Below are positions 24,226-33,493 of a DNA stretch of 64,000 bases, piece after piece (the first letter of the stretch is position 1; every line of letters starts with the position of its first letter). The translations under genes were made by a program, and so were the position numbers. A model generated the notes under the pieces. The model did no database searches and was not told the origin of the DNA. It saw only the letters and a program-made list of their open reading frames with translations. Origin of the DNA: Micromonospora sp. WMMD1082 (GTDB taxonomy: Bacteria; Actinomycetota; Actinomycetes; Mycobacteriales; Micromonosporaceae); NCBI RefSeq assembly GCF_029626175.1, contig NZ_JARUBM010000002.1:4357001-4421000 (forward strand), in the 5' to 3' direction.

Positions 24226-24821
24226 CCCCGCCGCAGGTAGCCGCCATTCTCGCCCTCGCCGCAGCCCGCGACCGGCGCACCGTCGGAGAAGTCGACGTAC
24301 GCGCCTGGCACGAAGACATCGGGGATCTCGACTTCGACGACGCCCGCAACGCCGTCTCCAGACACTTCCGCGAATCCACCGAATACCTGATGCCCGTCCA
24401 CGTGCGCCGCATCGCCACCGAGCTGCGCCGCCAACGCCGCGAGCTGGAAGCCGAGCAGGAACGCCGGAAGGCCATCGAGGCGTACGCGGCCACCGCCGGC
24501 CCACTCACCGACCGCTCCGCCGAGATCCAGGAGTTCGTCGGCAAGGTCCGGACCGGGCTCCCCGAAGGTGACCGCGAGGCGCTGATGCCACGCACCGTCG
24601 CGTGGGAACGCGAGCACCGGCACCACCAGCGCCAGGCCGGCGCCGAACCCAACCCCGACTACGACGCGAGCATGGGGCCCGTCCCCGAGTGGTGCGCCAG
24701 CAAGGCCCCACCGGCCGGGGCGTGGTGGGAAGATCCCGCCGCCCGCGAACGCCACGCGCAGACCCTGCTCGCCGAAGCCGGACGGCTGCGCCGCGACCAC
24801 AAGCCGAGGGAGGCGGCGTGA
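24222..24821 (+). CDS. Replication accessory protein (helicase-loader-like)
   Basis: 199 residues, ATGA overlap with the replication initiator. The N-terminal 75 residues (VAAILALAAARDRRTVGEVD, WHEDIGDLDFDDARNAVSRH, MPVHVRRIATELRR) match a small helical domain common in actinophage replication modules where a helicase loader is expected. The C-terminus is charged and Pro-rich. Role inferred from position. Confidence 0.6.
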   Translation: MTPPQVAAILALAAARDRRTVGEVDVRAWHEDIGDLDFDDARNAVSRHFRESTEYLMPVHVRRIATELRRQRRELEAEQERRKAIEAYAATAGPLTDRSAEIQEFVGKVRTGLPEGDREALMPRTVAWEREHRHHQRQAGAEPNPDYDASMGPVPEWCASKAPPAGAWWEDPAARERHAQTLLAEAGRLRRDHKPREAA

Positions 24822-25681
24822 CCGGCCCAACCTGCGTAATCTGCCAGCGCCCCGTAGCTGATCAAGCGTATTGCTGTGGCCTGTGCACCGACCGGGCCTA
24901 CCGGTGGCTCGGCGACATCGCCAGCCTCGCCGCCGACGCCCAAGACGCCGCCGGCGGCCTCGCCCGCTACAGCGCACCCGGGCGCCGTAGCGGCGGAGAC
25001 GACCGCGCCCCCATCAACCTTACCGCCGCAGACGCACTCCGCCACGCCGTCAACGACGTCACCACCTGGGCCAGACACATCGCCGAAGCCCGCGGCCAAA
25101 CCGTGCCCACACCCGACCGCCGACCCGCCCACGGCCCCGGATGCCCCACCGGCTCATGCACCCACCGGTCCTGCCACGCCATCCGCTACCGCCCCACCGA
25201 CCACCACGCCGCCGTCGCCGCCCGATGGATCGCCACCCAACTCGGCTGGCTCCGCCACCGCCCCGAAGCCGCCGAGGCCTACGACGCGCTACAGCAAGCC
25301 GCCCGCACCATCACCCGCATCGCCGACCGGCCACCCGCCGACGTCCTCGTCGGCGTCTGCGAATGCGGCTCCTGGCTCTACGCCCGCGCCGGCCGCCCCA
25401 TCGCCCGCTGCAACACCACCGACTGCGGCCGACAATGGGACGTCGAACGCAGCCGCGACACCCTCCGCGCCGCCATGGACGACAAGCTGCTCACCGCAGC
25501 CCAGATCGCCACCGTCGCCGCCCGCGCCGGCCACGACCGCAACCGGGTACGCAAACTCGTCACCACCTGGGCCAGACGCGGCATCATCGCCCCCCGCGGC
25601 ATGCTCGACGGAGCAGCCACCTACCGGCTCGGCGACGTCACCGACCGACTCGCCCGCACCCCACTCGACTTGGCCGGATGA
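24818..25681 (+). CDS. Zinc-ribbon plus winged-helix phage protein
   Basis: 287 residues from the GTG at 24818. N-terminal CVICQRPVADQAYCCGLC is a zinc ribbon; a second Cys/His cluster (CPTGSCTHRSCH) follows at about residue 110, a third (CECGSWLYARAGRPIARC) near 185. The last 80 residues (LLTAAQIATVAARAGHDRNR, VTTWARRGII) form a winged helix. Common at the end of actinophage early operons; probably DNA-binding, role unknown. Confidence 0.68.
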   Translation: MTGPTCVICQRPVADQAYCCGLCTDRAYRWLGDIASLAADAQDAAGGLARYSAPGRRSGGDDRAPINLTAADALRHAVNDVTTWARHIAEARGQTVPTPDRRPAHGPGCPTGSCTHRSCHAIRYRPTDHHAAVAARWIATQLGWLRHRPEAAEAYDALQQAARTITRIADRPPADVLVGVCECGSWLYARAGRPIARCNTTDCGRQWDVERSRDTLRAAMDDKLLTAAQIATVAARAGHDRNRVRKLVTTWARRGIIAPRGMLDGAATYRLGDVTDRLARTPLDLAG

Positions 25682-25739
25682 CCAACAGCGTGTACTGTCG
25701 CCACTCAGATGGGCAGACGAACCCTGCCCAGAAGCTGAC

Positions 25740-25776
25740 CAACGGCCCGGTTGACCACTCAGGTCCCGGGCCGTTG
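25740..25776 (+). terminator. Hairpin ending the early operon
   Basis: An 11-bp stem (AACGGCCCGG/CCGGGCCGTT plus one pair) with a 15-base loop, 58 bases after the last early stop. It separates the early and late transcription units. No U-tract. Confidence 0.6.
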
Positions 25777-25836
25777 CCATGCCTGGGGCCAGCGCCCAAG
25801 GGGGCCAGCAAATCGGGGGGCCTCAATCAAAGGGGG

Positions 25837-26130
25837 GTGGGCATCATCGCCACCACCACCCAACGGGGCTACGGGTGGGCACACCAGCAAGCCCGCACAC
25901 GAGCCATCGAACGCATGCACGACGGCCAGCCCTGCACACGCTGCGGCAAACCCATGCTCCGAGCCGAAGCCAAGCTGCTCGACCTAGACCACCACGACGA
26001 CCGCACCACCTACCGCGGCCTGGCCCACCGAGGATGCAACCGCAGTGCTGGTCAGGCAGTAGCGCAGCAGCGCATGCGCACACGACGAGCGAAGCGCAAG
26101 CCATCAACGATCAACTCACGCAGGTGGTGA
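25837..26130 (+). CDS. HNH endonuclease
   Basis: 97 residues from the GTG at 25837; the frame is open back to an ATG at 25678 that overlaps the preceding stop, giving 150 residues, but the hairpin would lie within it. The HNH core is complete: CTRCGKPM, LLDLDHHDD, YRGLAHRGCN. HNH proteins next to terminase are needed for packaging cleavage by HK97-type terminases, which fits its place just before terS. Confidence 0.82.
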   Translation: MGIIATTTQRGYGWAHQQARTRAIERMHDGQPCTRCGKPMLRAEAKLLDLDHHDDRTTYRGLAHRGCNRSAGQAVAQQRMRTRRAKRKPSTINSRRW

Positions 26131-26236
26131 CGTAGGGCCACGGCAGGGGGGCACCCCCGACACGCAAAGTGACGCCGCCTGACCCAACGCCTTCGGTCAG
26201 GCTTCTCTCCCCCCGCGAGCTGGGCAGGAGGATGGC
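26131..26236 (+). terminator. Gap before terminase with hairpin; possible cos region
   Basis: An 8-bp stem GCCTGACC/GGTCAGGC (26177-26202) is followed by TTCTCTCC, resembling a terminator. The upstream part (GGGGGGCACCCCCGACACG) is a further small dyad. Phages of this type usually have their cohesive end near here, but no cos sequence can be identified by eye. Confidence 0.4.
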
Positions 26237-26806
26237 ATGATCAACACGACGGGCGCGGAACGGTCTCGCCGCTATCGGGCGCACAAGCGCGGCGATCACC
26301 GACACTGCGCGCCGGATCGCCCGGAGTGCACGAGCGTCACGCCACCGGCGTCCGGCACACCACACGTCACGCGTGACGCCGACACGACACCTGAGGGCGT
26401 TCCGTCTCGGCCGTACGGCCTGAGGGTCCGCGGCAAGCGGATGTGGGATCAGCTCGTCACCGACGCGGACCCGATCGAGGTCGTGGTGCTGGCGGAGGAG
26501 ATTTGCCGGCTGGCTGACCGGCTCGACCGGCTGGACGCCATCGTGAACGGCCGCGATCGGGCGTGGCTGACGCTGGAGGCGCCGGACGACGGCACGGAGA
26601 TGACCGTCGTCGTCGACAAGGTGCTGACCGAGGCGCGGCAGCAGCAGACGACGTTCAAGGCGCTCCTGGCGGAGCTGCGGGCGATGCGCGGCGCGTCGAA
26701 GGCGCCGGGCGGCGGGCGGGCACCGAAGGAGGTCGGCGGTGTCGGTGGCGGTGGAATCACGGACCTCACCGCTCGGATTGCTCGGCGGACGCAGCCCGCG
26801 GGTTGA
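26237..26806 (+). CDS. Terminase small subunit-like protein
   Basis: 189 residues from the ATG at 26237 (GGAGG five bases upstream). Basic N-terminus (GAERSRRYRAHKRGDHRHC), then a helical region (LAEEICRLADRLDRLDAIV) and a tail overlapping the large subunit by 68 bases. Size, position and a helical oligomerisation region fit phage small terminases that recognise packaging sites. Sequence motifs are not diagnostic. Confidence 0.75.
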   Translation: MINTTGAERSRRYRAHKRGDHRHCAPDRPECTSVTPPASGTPHVTRDADTTPEGVPSRPYGLRVRGKRMWDQLVTDADPIEVVVLAEEICRLADRLDRLDAIVNGRDRAWLTLEAPDDGTEMTVVVDKVLTEARQQQTTFKALLAELRAMRGASKAPGGGRAPKEVGGVGGGGITDLTARIARRTQPAG

Positions 26807-28292
26807 CACCCAGCCGGAATCGGCCGACTCGCACGGCCCGGAGGCCATCGAGCTGATGCGCCGGGCCGGCATGCCGATGGACGCCTGGCAGGAAGACTCC
26901 ATCGCGGCGATGCTGGCCGTGAAGGACGACGGCCGGTGGGCGTGCTTCGAGTACTGCGAGTGGGTTTCCCGGCAGAACGGCAAGGGCTGCCTGCTGGAGG
27001 CCCGGGCGTTGACGGGGCTGCTGCTGATCGGCGAGCGGCTGATCATGTGGTCGGCGCACGAGTACAAGACCGCCATGGAGTCGTTCCGTCGGGTGATCTG
27101 GCTGGTGGGCCGGCTCGGCACGAAGGTCAACGACAACCTGTACGACGTCGACGGCATCCCGCTGAAGGTCATCAACACCAACGGCGAGGAGTCCATCGAG
27201 CGGCTGGACACGGGTGCGCGGATCAAGTTCGTGGCCCGGTCGAAGGGATCCGGTCGCGGCTTCAGTGGCGACGTGAACCTGGTGGACGAGACGTTCGCGT
27301 ACACGTTCGTGCAGCAGGCGGCGCTGATGCCGACCATGAGCGCTCGGCCGAACCCGCAGATCGTCTACACCAGCTCGCCACCGCTGACCGGCGACACCGG
27401 CGAGGTCATGTACCTGCTGCGGCACCGCGGCGACCCGACCGCGCCGCGCGGTGCTGACGATGAGCCGTGGGTGCAGGATCCGGGCCTCGGCTACCGGGAC
27501 TGGGGTCTGGGCGGTGATCTGGACTTCCTCGCCGACGTCGACCTGGACGACCTGATGCTGTGGGCGGCGGCGAACCCGTCGCTGGGGATCCGGATCAGCG
27601 TCGAGCATGTGCGGCGGGAGCGCCGGTCGATGCCGCCGGAGGACTTCGCCCGGGAGCGGCTCGGTATCTGGCCGCGGCGGGCGAGCGGTGACAGCGGCTG
27701 GCGGGTCATCGCCGAGGCGTTCTGGAGCGGTGCGGAGGATCCCGGCTCGCAGATCGAGGGTCGGCCTGCGGTGGCGGTGTACGTGCCGCCGGACCGCTCG
27801 TACGCGGCGATCGGCTTGGCGGGCGCCCGGGTGGGTGGCGGCCGGCACGTGGAGGTGTCCGGCGACGGCGAGGTGCTCGACTACCGGCCGGGTACGGCGT
27901 GGGTGGTGCCGCGACTCAAGGAGCTGGAGCGGCACAAGCCGTCGGTGCTGGTGATCGATGACAAGGCGCTCGCCGAAGAGGCGGAGGCGGCCGGCCTGAC
28001 GGTGCACCGAGCGACGGTGACCGACGTGGTGACGGGCTGCCAGCTGCTGTACGACGGCATCGCGGGCGAGGATCCGGCGGGCCGGGACACCAGGCACATC
28101 GACCAGCCGGAGCTGACCGCCGCGGCGCGTGGGGCGACGAAGCGGGACGTGGGCGGCTCGTGGGCGTGGGCGCGCCGGGATCTGGCGACGGACGTGACGC
28201 CGTTGGCGGCGGTGTCGCTGGCCCTGTTCGGGCACTGCACGCCGCGGGTGCACAGGCCGCGAGCGCCGCAGCCGTCGGTCGTGTTCGTGTGA
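26739..28292 (+). CDS. terL: Terminase large subunit
   Basis: 517 residues from the GTG at 26739. ATPase region: SRQNGKG as Walker A variant near residue 81 and VNLVDETFAYTF as Walker B, with YTSSPPL as coupling motif. The nuclease region has VLVIDDKALA in the C-terminal half. Typical length for HK97-type motors. It translocates DNA into the prohead and cuts it. The start within the small subunit gene gives a 68-base overlap; a later start is possible, since residues before about 30 are poorly structured. Confidence 0.93.
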   Translation: MSVAVESRTSPLGLLGGRSPRVDTQPESADSHGPEAIELMRRAGMPMDAWQEDSIAAMLAVKDDGRWACFEYCEWVSRQNGKGCLLEARALTGLLLIGERLIMWSAHEYKTAMESFRRVIWLVGRLGTKVNDNLYDVDGIPLKVINTNGEESIERLDTGARIKFVARSKGSGRGFSGDVNLVDETFAYTFVQQAALMPTMSARPNPQIVYTSSPPLTGDTGEVMYLLRHRGDPTAPRGADDEPWVQDPGLGYRDWGLGGDLDFLADVDLDDLMLWAAANPSLGIRISVEHVRRERRSMPPEDFARERLGIWPRRASGDSGWRVIAEAFWSGAEDPGSQIEGRPAVAVYVPPDRSYAAIGLAGARVGGGRHVEVSGDGEVLDYRPGTAWVVPRLKELERHKPSVLVIDDKALAEEAEAAGLTVHRATVTDVVTGCQLLYDGIAGEDPAGRDTRHIDQPELTAAARGATKRDVGGSWAWARRDLATDVTPLAAVSLALFGHCTPRVHRPRAPQPSVVFV

Positions 28293-28307
28293 CGAAGGGA
28301 GGCCCCG

Positions 28308-28583
28308 GTGACGGTGCTGGAGTACGGCGACGTGGCCCGGGCTCACCGGGTGGACCGGATCACCGCGCAGGCCCGCCAGTGGCCGATCGGGCGGACGCTG
28401 CTGGCGCTGCTCGCTGCGGTGCTGGTCGGTGTCGGGCGGGTGGCGTACGTGCTGCTGTCGACGCTGTGGCTGGCCGGCGCGTGGTGCGTGGCGGCGGTGA
28501 AGGTCGGCTGGGACGACGGCCAGGCGGCGCGCCGGACGCGGCTCGATGAGGCGGTGAGGCGGGCCGATGGCGTCGATGCTTGA
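28308..28583 (+). CDS. Small membrane protein between terminase and portal
   Basis: 91 residues from the GTG at 28308 (GGGAGG upstream). One or two hydrophobic segments (TLLALLAAVLVGVGRVAYVL, LSTLWLAGAWCVAAVKV). Its end overlaps the portal start by 17 bases. Function unknown. Confidence 0.6.
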   Translation: MTVLEYGDVARAHRVDRITAQARQWPIGRTLLALLAAVLVGVGRVAYVLLSTLWLAGAWCVAAVKVGWDDGQAARRTRLDEAVRRADGVDA

Positions 28584-29985
28584 TCGGGTGACGGCCCGGC
28601 ACCGGGCGATGACCCGATCGGGTGAGGCGAAGGGCTGGTCGGGTGAGGCGCCGTTCTGGCGTCTGGATTCCCTGCGGCACGCGCTGATCGGGGCGTCGAC
28701 ACCGGACCGGGAGCGCATCGAGCACGAGTTCGCCGGCTACGTGGAGGGCGCAGGCAAGGGCAACGGCGTGGTGTTCGCCTGCTGCTACGCCCGGCTGCGG
28801 GTGTTCGTGGACGTGCAGTTCGGCTGGCGGGACCGCGTCGAAGGGCAACTCGGCCCGTTCTACGACTCGCCGGAGCTGGCCCGGCTGCGCAGGCCGTGGC
28901 CGACGGGCACCCTGTCGAACCTGCTGGCGTGGATGGAGGTCGACGCCACCTACGCGGGCAACGGCTACGTCACCTGGTGCGACGACGAAGGCCGGTTCGG
29001 GCGGGCCGCGCGCGGCCCGGGCCTGCGGTTGACGCGGCTGCGACCCGACTGGGTGACGCTGGTCATCGGGTCGCACTCGGAGGATCCGTACGCGATCGAC
29101 GCCCGGGTGGTGGGGCTGCTGTACGAGCCGCCGACGTCGGGGCTCGGCGCGAGCCTGCGGTCACAGCCGGTGTTGCTGCTGCCGGGCGAGGTGTGCCACT
29201 ACAACCCGATTCCGGATCCGGCCGCCCGGTTCCGGGGCATGAGCTGGTTGACGCCGGTGCTGCGGGAGATCGGCGCGGACCTGGCGGCCACCGAGCACAA
29301 GAGCAAGTTCTTCGAGAACGGCGCCGCGTTGCAGACGGTGGTGTCGCTCGACAAGGAGATGACGTCCGAGCAGGTCCGCGAGTTCGCGCAGGTCTTCAAG
29401 GAGCAGCACGAGGGCACCCGCAACGCCTACAAGACGATGTTCCTCGGTGGCGGCGCGGACGTCACGATGCGCGGCGCTGACCTGAAGCAGGTCGACTTCA
29501 AGCAGGTGCAGGGCGGCGGAGAGACGCGGATCGCCGCGGCGGCCGGTGTGCATCCGGTGGTGGTGGGCCTGTCGGAGGGCTTGTCCGGATCGTCGCTGAA
29601 CGCCGGCAACTACAGCGCGGCGCGGCGCAACGTCGGTGATGGGACGCTGCGGCACCTGTGGGGTGAGGCTGCGGCGAGCCTGGAGGGGTTGTTCACGCTG
29701 CCGAACGCGGCGGCGGAGCTGCGGCCGGACACCCGGGAGACGGCGTTCGTCCGAGAAGACACGGAGAAGCTGGCGGAGATCCAGTTCCGCAGGGCGCAGG
29801 CGATGCGCACTCTCGTGGACGCTGGATTCGACCCGGACGCGGCGGTGGCGTACATCCAGACCGACGACATGAGCCGCCTGACCGGCCGGCACTCGGGTCT
29901 CTATAGCGTCCAATTGCAGCCGGCGCTTACGGAGGCGGACCGGCAGCCTGATTCTGGCTCTGGTCCGGAAGGGGGGCAGGGGTGA
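28567..29985 (+). CDS. HK97-type portal protein
   Basis: 472 residues. Conserved features: ANGYVTWCDDEGRFG, the LLPGEVCHYNPIPDPAARFR segment leading into GMSWLTPVLREIGADLAATE, and FFENGA, typical of the phage portal family. A Gln/Gly C-terminus follows. The ring of portals forms the entry for DNA and the head-tail joint. Directly upstream of protease and capsid genes, as in HK97. Confidence 0.92.
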   Translation: MASMLDRVTARHRAMTRSGEAKGWSGEAPFWRLDSLRHALIGASTPDRERIEHEFAGYVEGAGKGNGVVFACCYARLRVFVDVQFGWRDRVEGQLGPFYDSPELARLRRPWPTGTLSNLLAWMEVDATYAGNGYVTWCDDEGRFGRAARGPGLRLTRLRPDWVTLVIGSHSEDPYAIDARVVGLLYEPPTSGLGASLRSQPVLLLPGEVCHYNPIPDPAARFRGMSWLTPVLREIGADLAATEHKSKFFENGAALQTVVSLDKEMTSEQVREFAQVFKEQHEGTRNAYKTMFLGGGADVTMRGADLKQVDFKQVQGGGETRIAAAAGVHPVVVGLSEGLSGSSLNAGNYSAARRNVGDGTLRHLWGEAAASLEGLFTLPNAAAELRPDTRETAFVREDTEKLAEIQFRRAQAMRTLVDAGFDPDAAVAYIQTDDMSRLTGRHSGLYSVQLQPALTEADRQPDSGSGPEGGQG

Positions 29986-30737
29986 TGCAGGTCAAGACGC
30001 TGCGCGGGGTGGAGATCAAGGACATCGACAAGGGCACCGTGGAGGCGGTGTTCTCCACGTTCAACGTCATCGACTCCGACCGCGATGTGACCCTGCCCGG
30101 CGCGTTCACCGACGGCGCGAAGTGGAAGATCTCCGCCTACGGCCACCGGTCGTGGATGGGCGCCCTGCCGGTCGGCAAGGGCACCGTCCGCACCACCGGC
30201 ACCGAGGCGATCCTTGAGGGCCAGTTCTTCATGGATACCCAGCACGGTGCGGACACGTTCCGCACCGTCAAGGCGATGGGTGAGCTTCAGGAGTGGTCGT
30301 ACTCGGTGCACCCGCTGAAGGAGTCGTACGGCGAGTTCGAGGGCCAGCACGTCCGGTTCCTCGAACAGCTTGGCCCCGGCGAGGTGTCGCCGGTGCTCGC
30401 GGGTGCCGGAATCGGTACCCGCACCCTGGCAGCGAAGTCCGACGGCGGGCTGCTGCTGCACGAGATCGAGGAAGCGCTGGCGGCCATGGACGTGGTCGAC
30501 GGTGCACTCTCCAGCGCAAGCAGAGTGGGCGCTCTCCGCGCTGAACGGGGCAAGTCCCTGTCCCGGGTCAACGTCGATGCCCTCGGGCGTCTCGGTGGCG
30601 AGCTGAGGCGGCTCGCCGAGGCGTACGCGGCGCTGAAGACGGCGCCGGACCCGGATCCCGAACCCGAAGACGACGACCTGGCCGAGCAGGCCGCCCGCGA
30701 GTACCTGCGGGCCGTCGCGCGAACAAGGAGAGCGTGA
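29985..30737 (+). CDS. Prohead protease (HK97 family, S78)
   Basis: 250 residues from the ATG at 29985 (a GTG at 29982 is an alternative). N-terminal GTVEAVFSTFNVIDSDRDVT and AYGHRSWMGALPVGKG place the catalytic His, and EWSYSVHPLKE carries the Ser of the family. The helical C-terminus ends in an acidic stretch and may act as a scaffold. It cleaves the capsid N-terminal segment during maturation. Confidence 0.88.
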   Translation: MQVKTLRGVEIKDIDKGTVEAVFSTFNVIDSDRDVTLPGAFTDGAKWKISAYGHRSWMGALPVGKGTVRTTGTEAILEGQFFMDTQHGADTFRTVKAMGELQEWSYSVHPLKESYGEFEGQHVRFLEQLGPGEVSPVLAGAGIGTRTLAAKSDGGLLLHEIEEALAAMDVVDGALSSASRVGALRAERGKSLSRVNVDALGRLGGELRRLAEAYAALKTAPDPDPEPEDDDLAEQAAREYLRAVARTRRA

Positions 30738-30740
30738 ACG

Positions 30741-31985
30741 ATGAGCGACACCCTGGCCGAGTTCCCGGCGCTGAAGGCCGCGCAGGAGAAGCTCGACGCC
30801 AAGAACAAGGAGCTGTGGTCGGTTCTCGACGAGGCCGGCCCCGAGCTGGACATGAACAAGGTGACGTCGATCCAGGGCGACACCAAGGCCAAGGTCGAGT
30901 GGATCCAGGCGAAGAACGCCGAGATCGATGAGATCGGCGTTGAGGTACAGGGCTACCGGGCGGTCGCCAAGGCCGCCGGCCGCAAGCGGCCCGGCGGTAC
31001 CGAGGGCGGCGCGGAGTCCGACCGCAAGGACGCTTCGGGCGTCGGTGCCGGTGCGCCGGAGCTGAAGACGTTCGGTCAGCTGTTCGTCAAGTCGAAGGCG
31101 TTTACCGCCCGGCAGGGCCAGAACGGGCCTGAGGCGATCCTCGATCTCGACCTGAAGACCCTCATGCAGACCTCCGCCGGCTGGCTGCCGGAGACGACCC
31201 GCACCGGCCGCGTCGTGGACTTCGCCACCCGGCCGATCCAGGTTCTCGACCTCATCCCCACCACGACCACTTCCCAGGCGGCCGTGGTGTACATGGAGGA
31301 GACGACCTTCACCAACAACGCGGCGGAAACCGCCGAGGCCGGTACCTACCCGGAGTCGGCGCTGGAGCTCACCGAGCAGTCCAGCCCGGTCCGGAAGATC
31401 GCCACGTTCATCCCGATCACCGATGAGCAGCTCGAAGACGTCGAGCAGGCCCGCGGCTACGTCGACAACCGGCTGCGGTTCATGCTGCGGCAGCGGATGG
31501 ACGGGCAGATCCTGGTCGGCAACGGCACCGCGCCGAACCTGCGCGGAATCAACAACGTGGCCGGCATCCAGACGCAGGCCAAGGGCGTCGACCCGACGCC
31601 GGACGCCTTCTACAAGGCGATGACGAAGATCCGGGTTACCGGCCGGGCGGTTCCCGACCTGCACGTCATGCACCCGAACGACTGGATGGACATCCGGCTG
31701 CTGCGCACCTCCGACGGCGTGTACATCTGGGGGAACCCCTCGGAGGCGGGCCCGGAGCGGCTGTGGGGCCTGCCGGTCGCGCAGTCGGACGCGCAGACCG
31801 AGAACGCCGGTCTGACGCTCGACAGCAGCTTCACCGAGCTGTCGATGCGGCGCGGCATCGTCGTGCAGGTCAGCAACTCGCACGGCACGTACTTCGTCGA
31901 GGGCAAGCAGGCGGTCCGGGCGGACGTGCGCGCCGCGTTCATCGTGTACCGCCCCACCGCCGTGTGCACCGTCACCGGCATCTGA
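30741..31985 (+). CDS. Major capsid protein (HK97 fold)
   Basis: 414 residues. The first about 100 residues are charged and helical, with a Gly/Ser-rich segment near residues 85-100, matching a cleavable delta/scaffold domain. The rest shows capsid landmarks: LMQTSAGWLPETTRTGRVVD, PVRKIATFIPITDEQLEDVE, RLRFMLRQRMDGQILVGNGT, and the ending VRADVRAAFIVYRPTAVC. It forms the icosahedral shell after cleavage by the upstream protease. Confidence 0.94.
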   Translation: MSDTLAEFPALKAAQEKLDAKNKELWSVLDEAGPELDMNKVTSIQGDTKAKVEWIQAKNAEIDEIGVEVQGYRAVAKAAGRKRPGGTEGGAESDRKDASGVGAGAPELKTFGQLFVKSKAFTARQGQNGPEAILDLDLKTLMQTSAGWLPETTRTGRVVDFATRPIQVLDLIPTTTTSQAAVVYMEETTFTNNAAETAEAGTYPESALELTEQSSPVRKIATFIPITDEQLEDVEQARGYVDNRLRFMLRQRMDGQILVGNGTAPNLRGINNVAGIQTQAKGVDPTPDAFYKAMTKIRVTGRAVPDLHVMHPNDWMDIRLLRTSDGVYIWGNPSEAGPERLWGLPVAQSDAQTENAGLTLDSSFTELSMRRGIVVQVSNSHGTYFVEGKQAVRADVRAAFIVYRPTAVCTVTGI

Positions 31986-32056
31986 GACAAGACCCTGAGG
32001 TGCTCCCGGGCAGCGGCAACGCTCTGCCCGGGAGCCCTCGGAACGAAGGGATGGGT

Positions 32057-32317
32057 ATGGCTTTCCGGAGCACCGAAACGACCGTCACCACGACCGCCGT
32101 CAAGATCTTCGAGGCGCAGGCGGGCGACGTGGAGATCTGGGTCAACTGCGACCCGAACGCGACGTACTACCTCGGCGGCAGCGGCGTCACCACGACCGAC
32201 GGCCTGCCGATGTTCGGTCCGTCGCAACAGTTCCGCTCGCAGGTACGTCCGGGCGACGAACTGTGGGCGGTCTCCGGCGGCTCGGTCACCGTCAACGTGC
32301 TCGCAAGGAGCGCGTGA
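32057..32317 (+). CDS. Small beta-rich head protein (decoration-like) A
   Basis: 86 residues from the ATG at 32057 (AAGGG six bases upstream; an ATG at 32051 is too close). Compact beta sandwich pattern (ATYYLGGSGVTTTDGLPMFG, DELWAVSGGSVTVNVLARS). It resembles small head or tail accessory proteins that follow the capsid gene, and the next gene looks like a paralogue. Confidence 0.65.
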   Translation: MAFRSTETTVTTTAVKIFEAQAGDVEIWVNCDPNATYYLGGSGVTTTDGLPMFGPSQQFRSQVRPGDELWAVSGGSVTVNVLARSA

Positions 32318-32589
32318 TGGCTGTCTCCGCCGCACAAGTGGTCGTTTCGTCGTCAGCGGTGGCGCTAAACGTTGACACCGGCACCGTGTCGGGCGGCCGG
32401 CTGGTCGTCAAGAACACGCACGCCACCGACGCCCTGGTGCTCGGCGACGCGTCGGTCACGGCCGGCGCGGGCTTCGCTCTCGCGGCCGGCCAGACCCTCG
32501 ATCTCAAGCTGAGCGCTGGCGAGCAGGTGTACGCCATTCGTGGCGCCTCGGCCGACATCACTGCACACGTTCTCCGACTGGGAGGGTGA
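32317..32589 (+). CDS. Small beta-rich head protein (decoration-like) B
   Basis: 90 residues; TGATG overlap with gene A. The pattern LVVKNTHATDALVLGDASVT, LDLKLSAGEQVYAIRGAS parallels gene A (an LGG/LGD turn then a V-x-A-I/V-x-G strand), so a tandem duplication is likely. Probable capsid decoration or stabilising protein; role inferred from position. Confidence 0.62.
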   Translation: MAVSAAQVVVSSSAVALNVDTGTVSGGRLVVKNTHATDALVLGDASVTAGAGFALAAGQTLDLKLSAGEQVYAIRGASADITAHVLRLGG

Positions 32590-32595
32590 GAGGCC

Positions 32596-33006
32596 ATGCC
32601 TCAGATCGAGCAGACCGGCGGCCTGAAGTCCGCCGCCGGTGAGTACGAGTTCGCCCGCGATGGCGGGGCGGTCGGCACCATCACCCTGCGCGCCGCCCCC
32701 GGCGACGCGGCCGGCAACGAACTGCCCGCCGGGGCGGTCATCCTCGGCGGCTACGTGGAGGTGGACACCGTTGTGACCTCCGGGGGCGCCGCGACGGTGG
32801 CCGTCAACTCGCAGGCCGCCGGTGACCTGGTCGCTGCCGCCGCAGTCTCGGGGGCGCCGTGGTCAACGATCGGACGCAAGAGCGTAGTCCCCGTGTTTAC
32901 CGGGGTGACGACGGTCAAGACCACGGCCACCCGCCGGCTGGCCATCACCATCGCGACGGCGGCGCTGACGGCGGGGAAGTTCCGCGTCGTCGTCTTCTAC
33001 CGATAA
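32596..33006 (+). CDS. Structural beta-protein, unknown
   Basis: 136 residues beginning PQIEQTGGLKSAAGEYEFAR. Predicted beta-rich with ILGGYVEVDTVVTSGGAATV and RRLAITIATAALTAGKFRVV, a pattern found in phage head or tail accessory proteins. No enzyme motifs. Confidence 0.6.
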   Translation: MPQIEQTGGLKSAAGEYEFARDGGAVGTITLRAAPGDAAGNELPAGAVILGGYVEVDTVVTSGGAATVAVNSQAAGDLVAAAAVSGAPWSTIGRKSVVPVFTGVTTVKTTATRRLAITIATAALTAGKFRVVVFYR

Positions 33007-33019
33007 GGAGAGCGGACGG

Positions 33020-33478
33020 ATGAAGGCGGAGCAGAGGATCTACCGCACGACGGACGGGCATCTGGTGCGGGAGAACGACCCGCGCGGCGCGTTCCTGGCA
33101 TACGGCGTGGGCGACGAGGTGCCGTCCGGTGAGGCCGATGCGTACAAGGCCGCTGTCGATGGCGGCGGCGCGGAGCACGAGGTGCCGGGGCTGATGCATG
33201 ACCGGCTGGCGACCGAAGTCGCTGACGCGCAGCGGGTCATCGCGAACGCGCCGGAGACGCCGGCGGCCGAGGCGGCGGGGAAGGTGATCGCGGACGCGGC
33301 CGAGCAGGTCGACGCCGCGTCGATCCCGCCGCCGCCCGGCCGGGACCACACCTCGCCGAAGGCGATCGTTCGGGAGGCTGCGGCGGCGGATCCGGAGTCG
33401 AAGGGGCGCCGGCGTGTCGGCACCAAGGCGGCGGAGGTGCCGGCGGACAAGGCGGCCCGGAAGCCGGCCGACAAGTAG
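33020..33478 (+). CDS. Head-region protein with basic disordered tail
   Basis: 152 residues from the ATG at 33020. The N-terminal 45 residues (YRTTDGHLVRENDPRGAFLA) form a small beta domain; the rest is Ala/Glu/Lys-rich and likely disordered, ending KAARKPADK. Function unknown; between capsid and connector genes. Confidence 0.58.
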   Translation: MKAEQRIYRTTDGHLVRENDPRGAFLAYGVGDEVPSGEADAYKAAVDGGGAEHEVPGLMHDRLATEVADAQRVIANAPETPAAEAAGKVIADAAEQVDAASIPPPPGRDHTSPKAIVREAAAADPESKGRRRVGTKAAEVPADKAARKPADK

Positions 33479-33493
33479 CTTCGGAGGTGACCG

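Noticed and set aside
25740..25776. Hairpin before the HNH gene considered as a tRNA or other structured RNA
   Set aside because: Only a single stem is found, without tRNA arms; terminator is the simpler reading.
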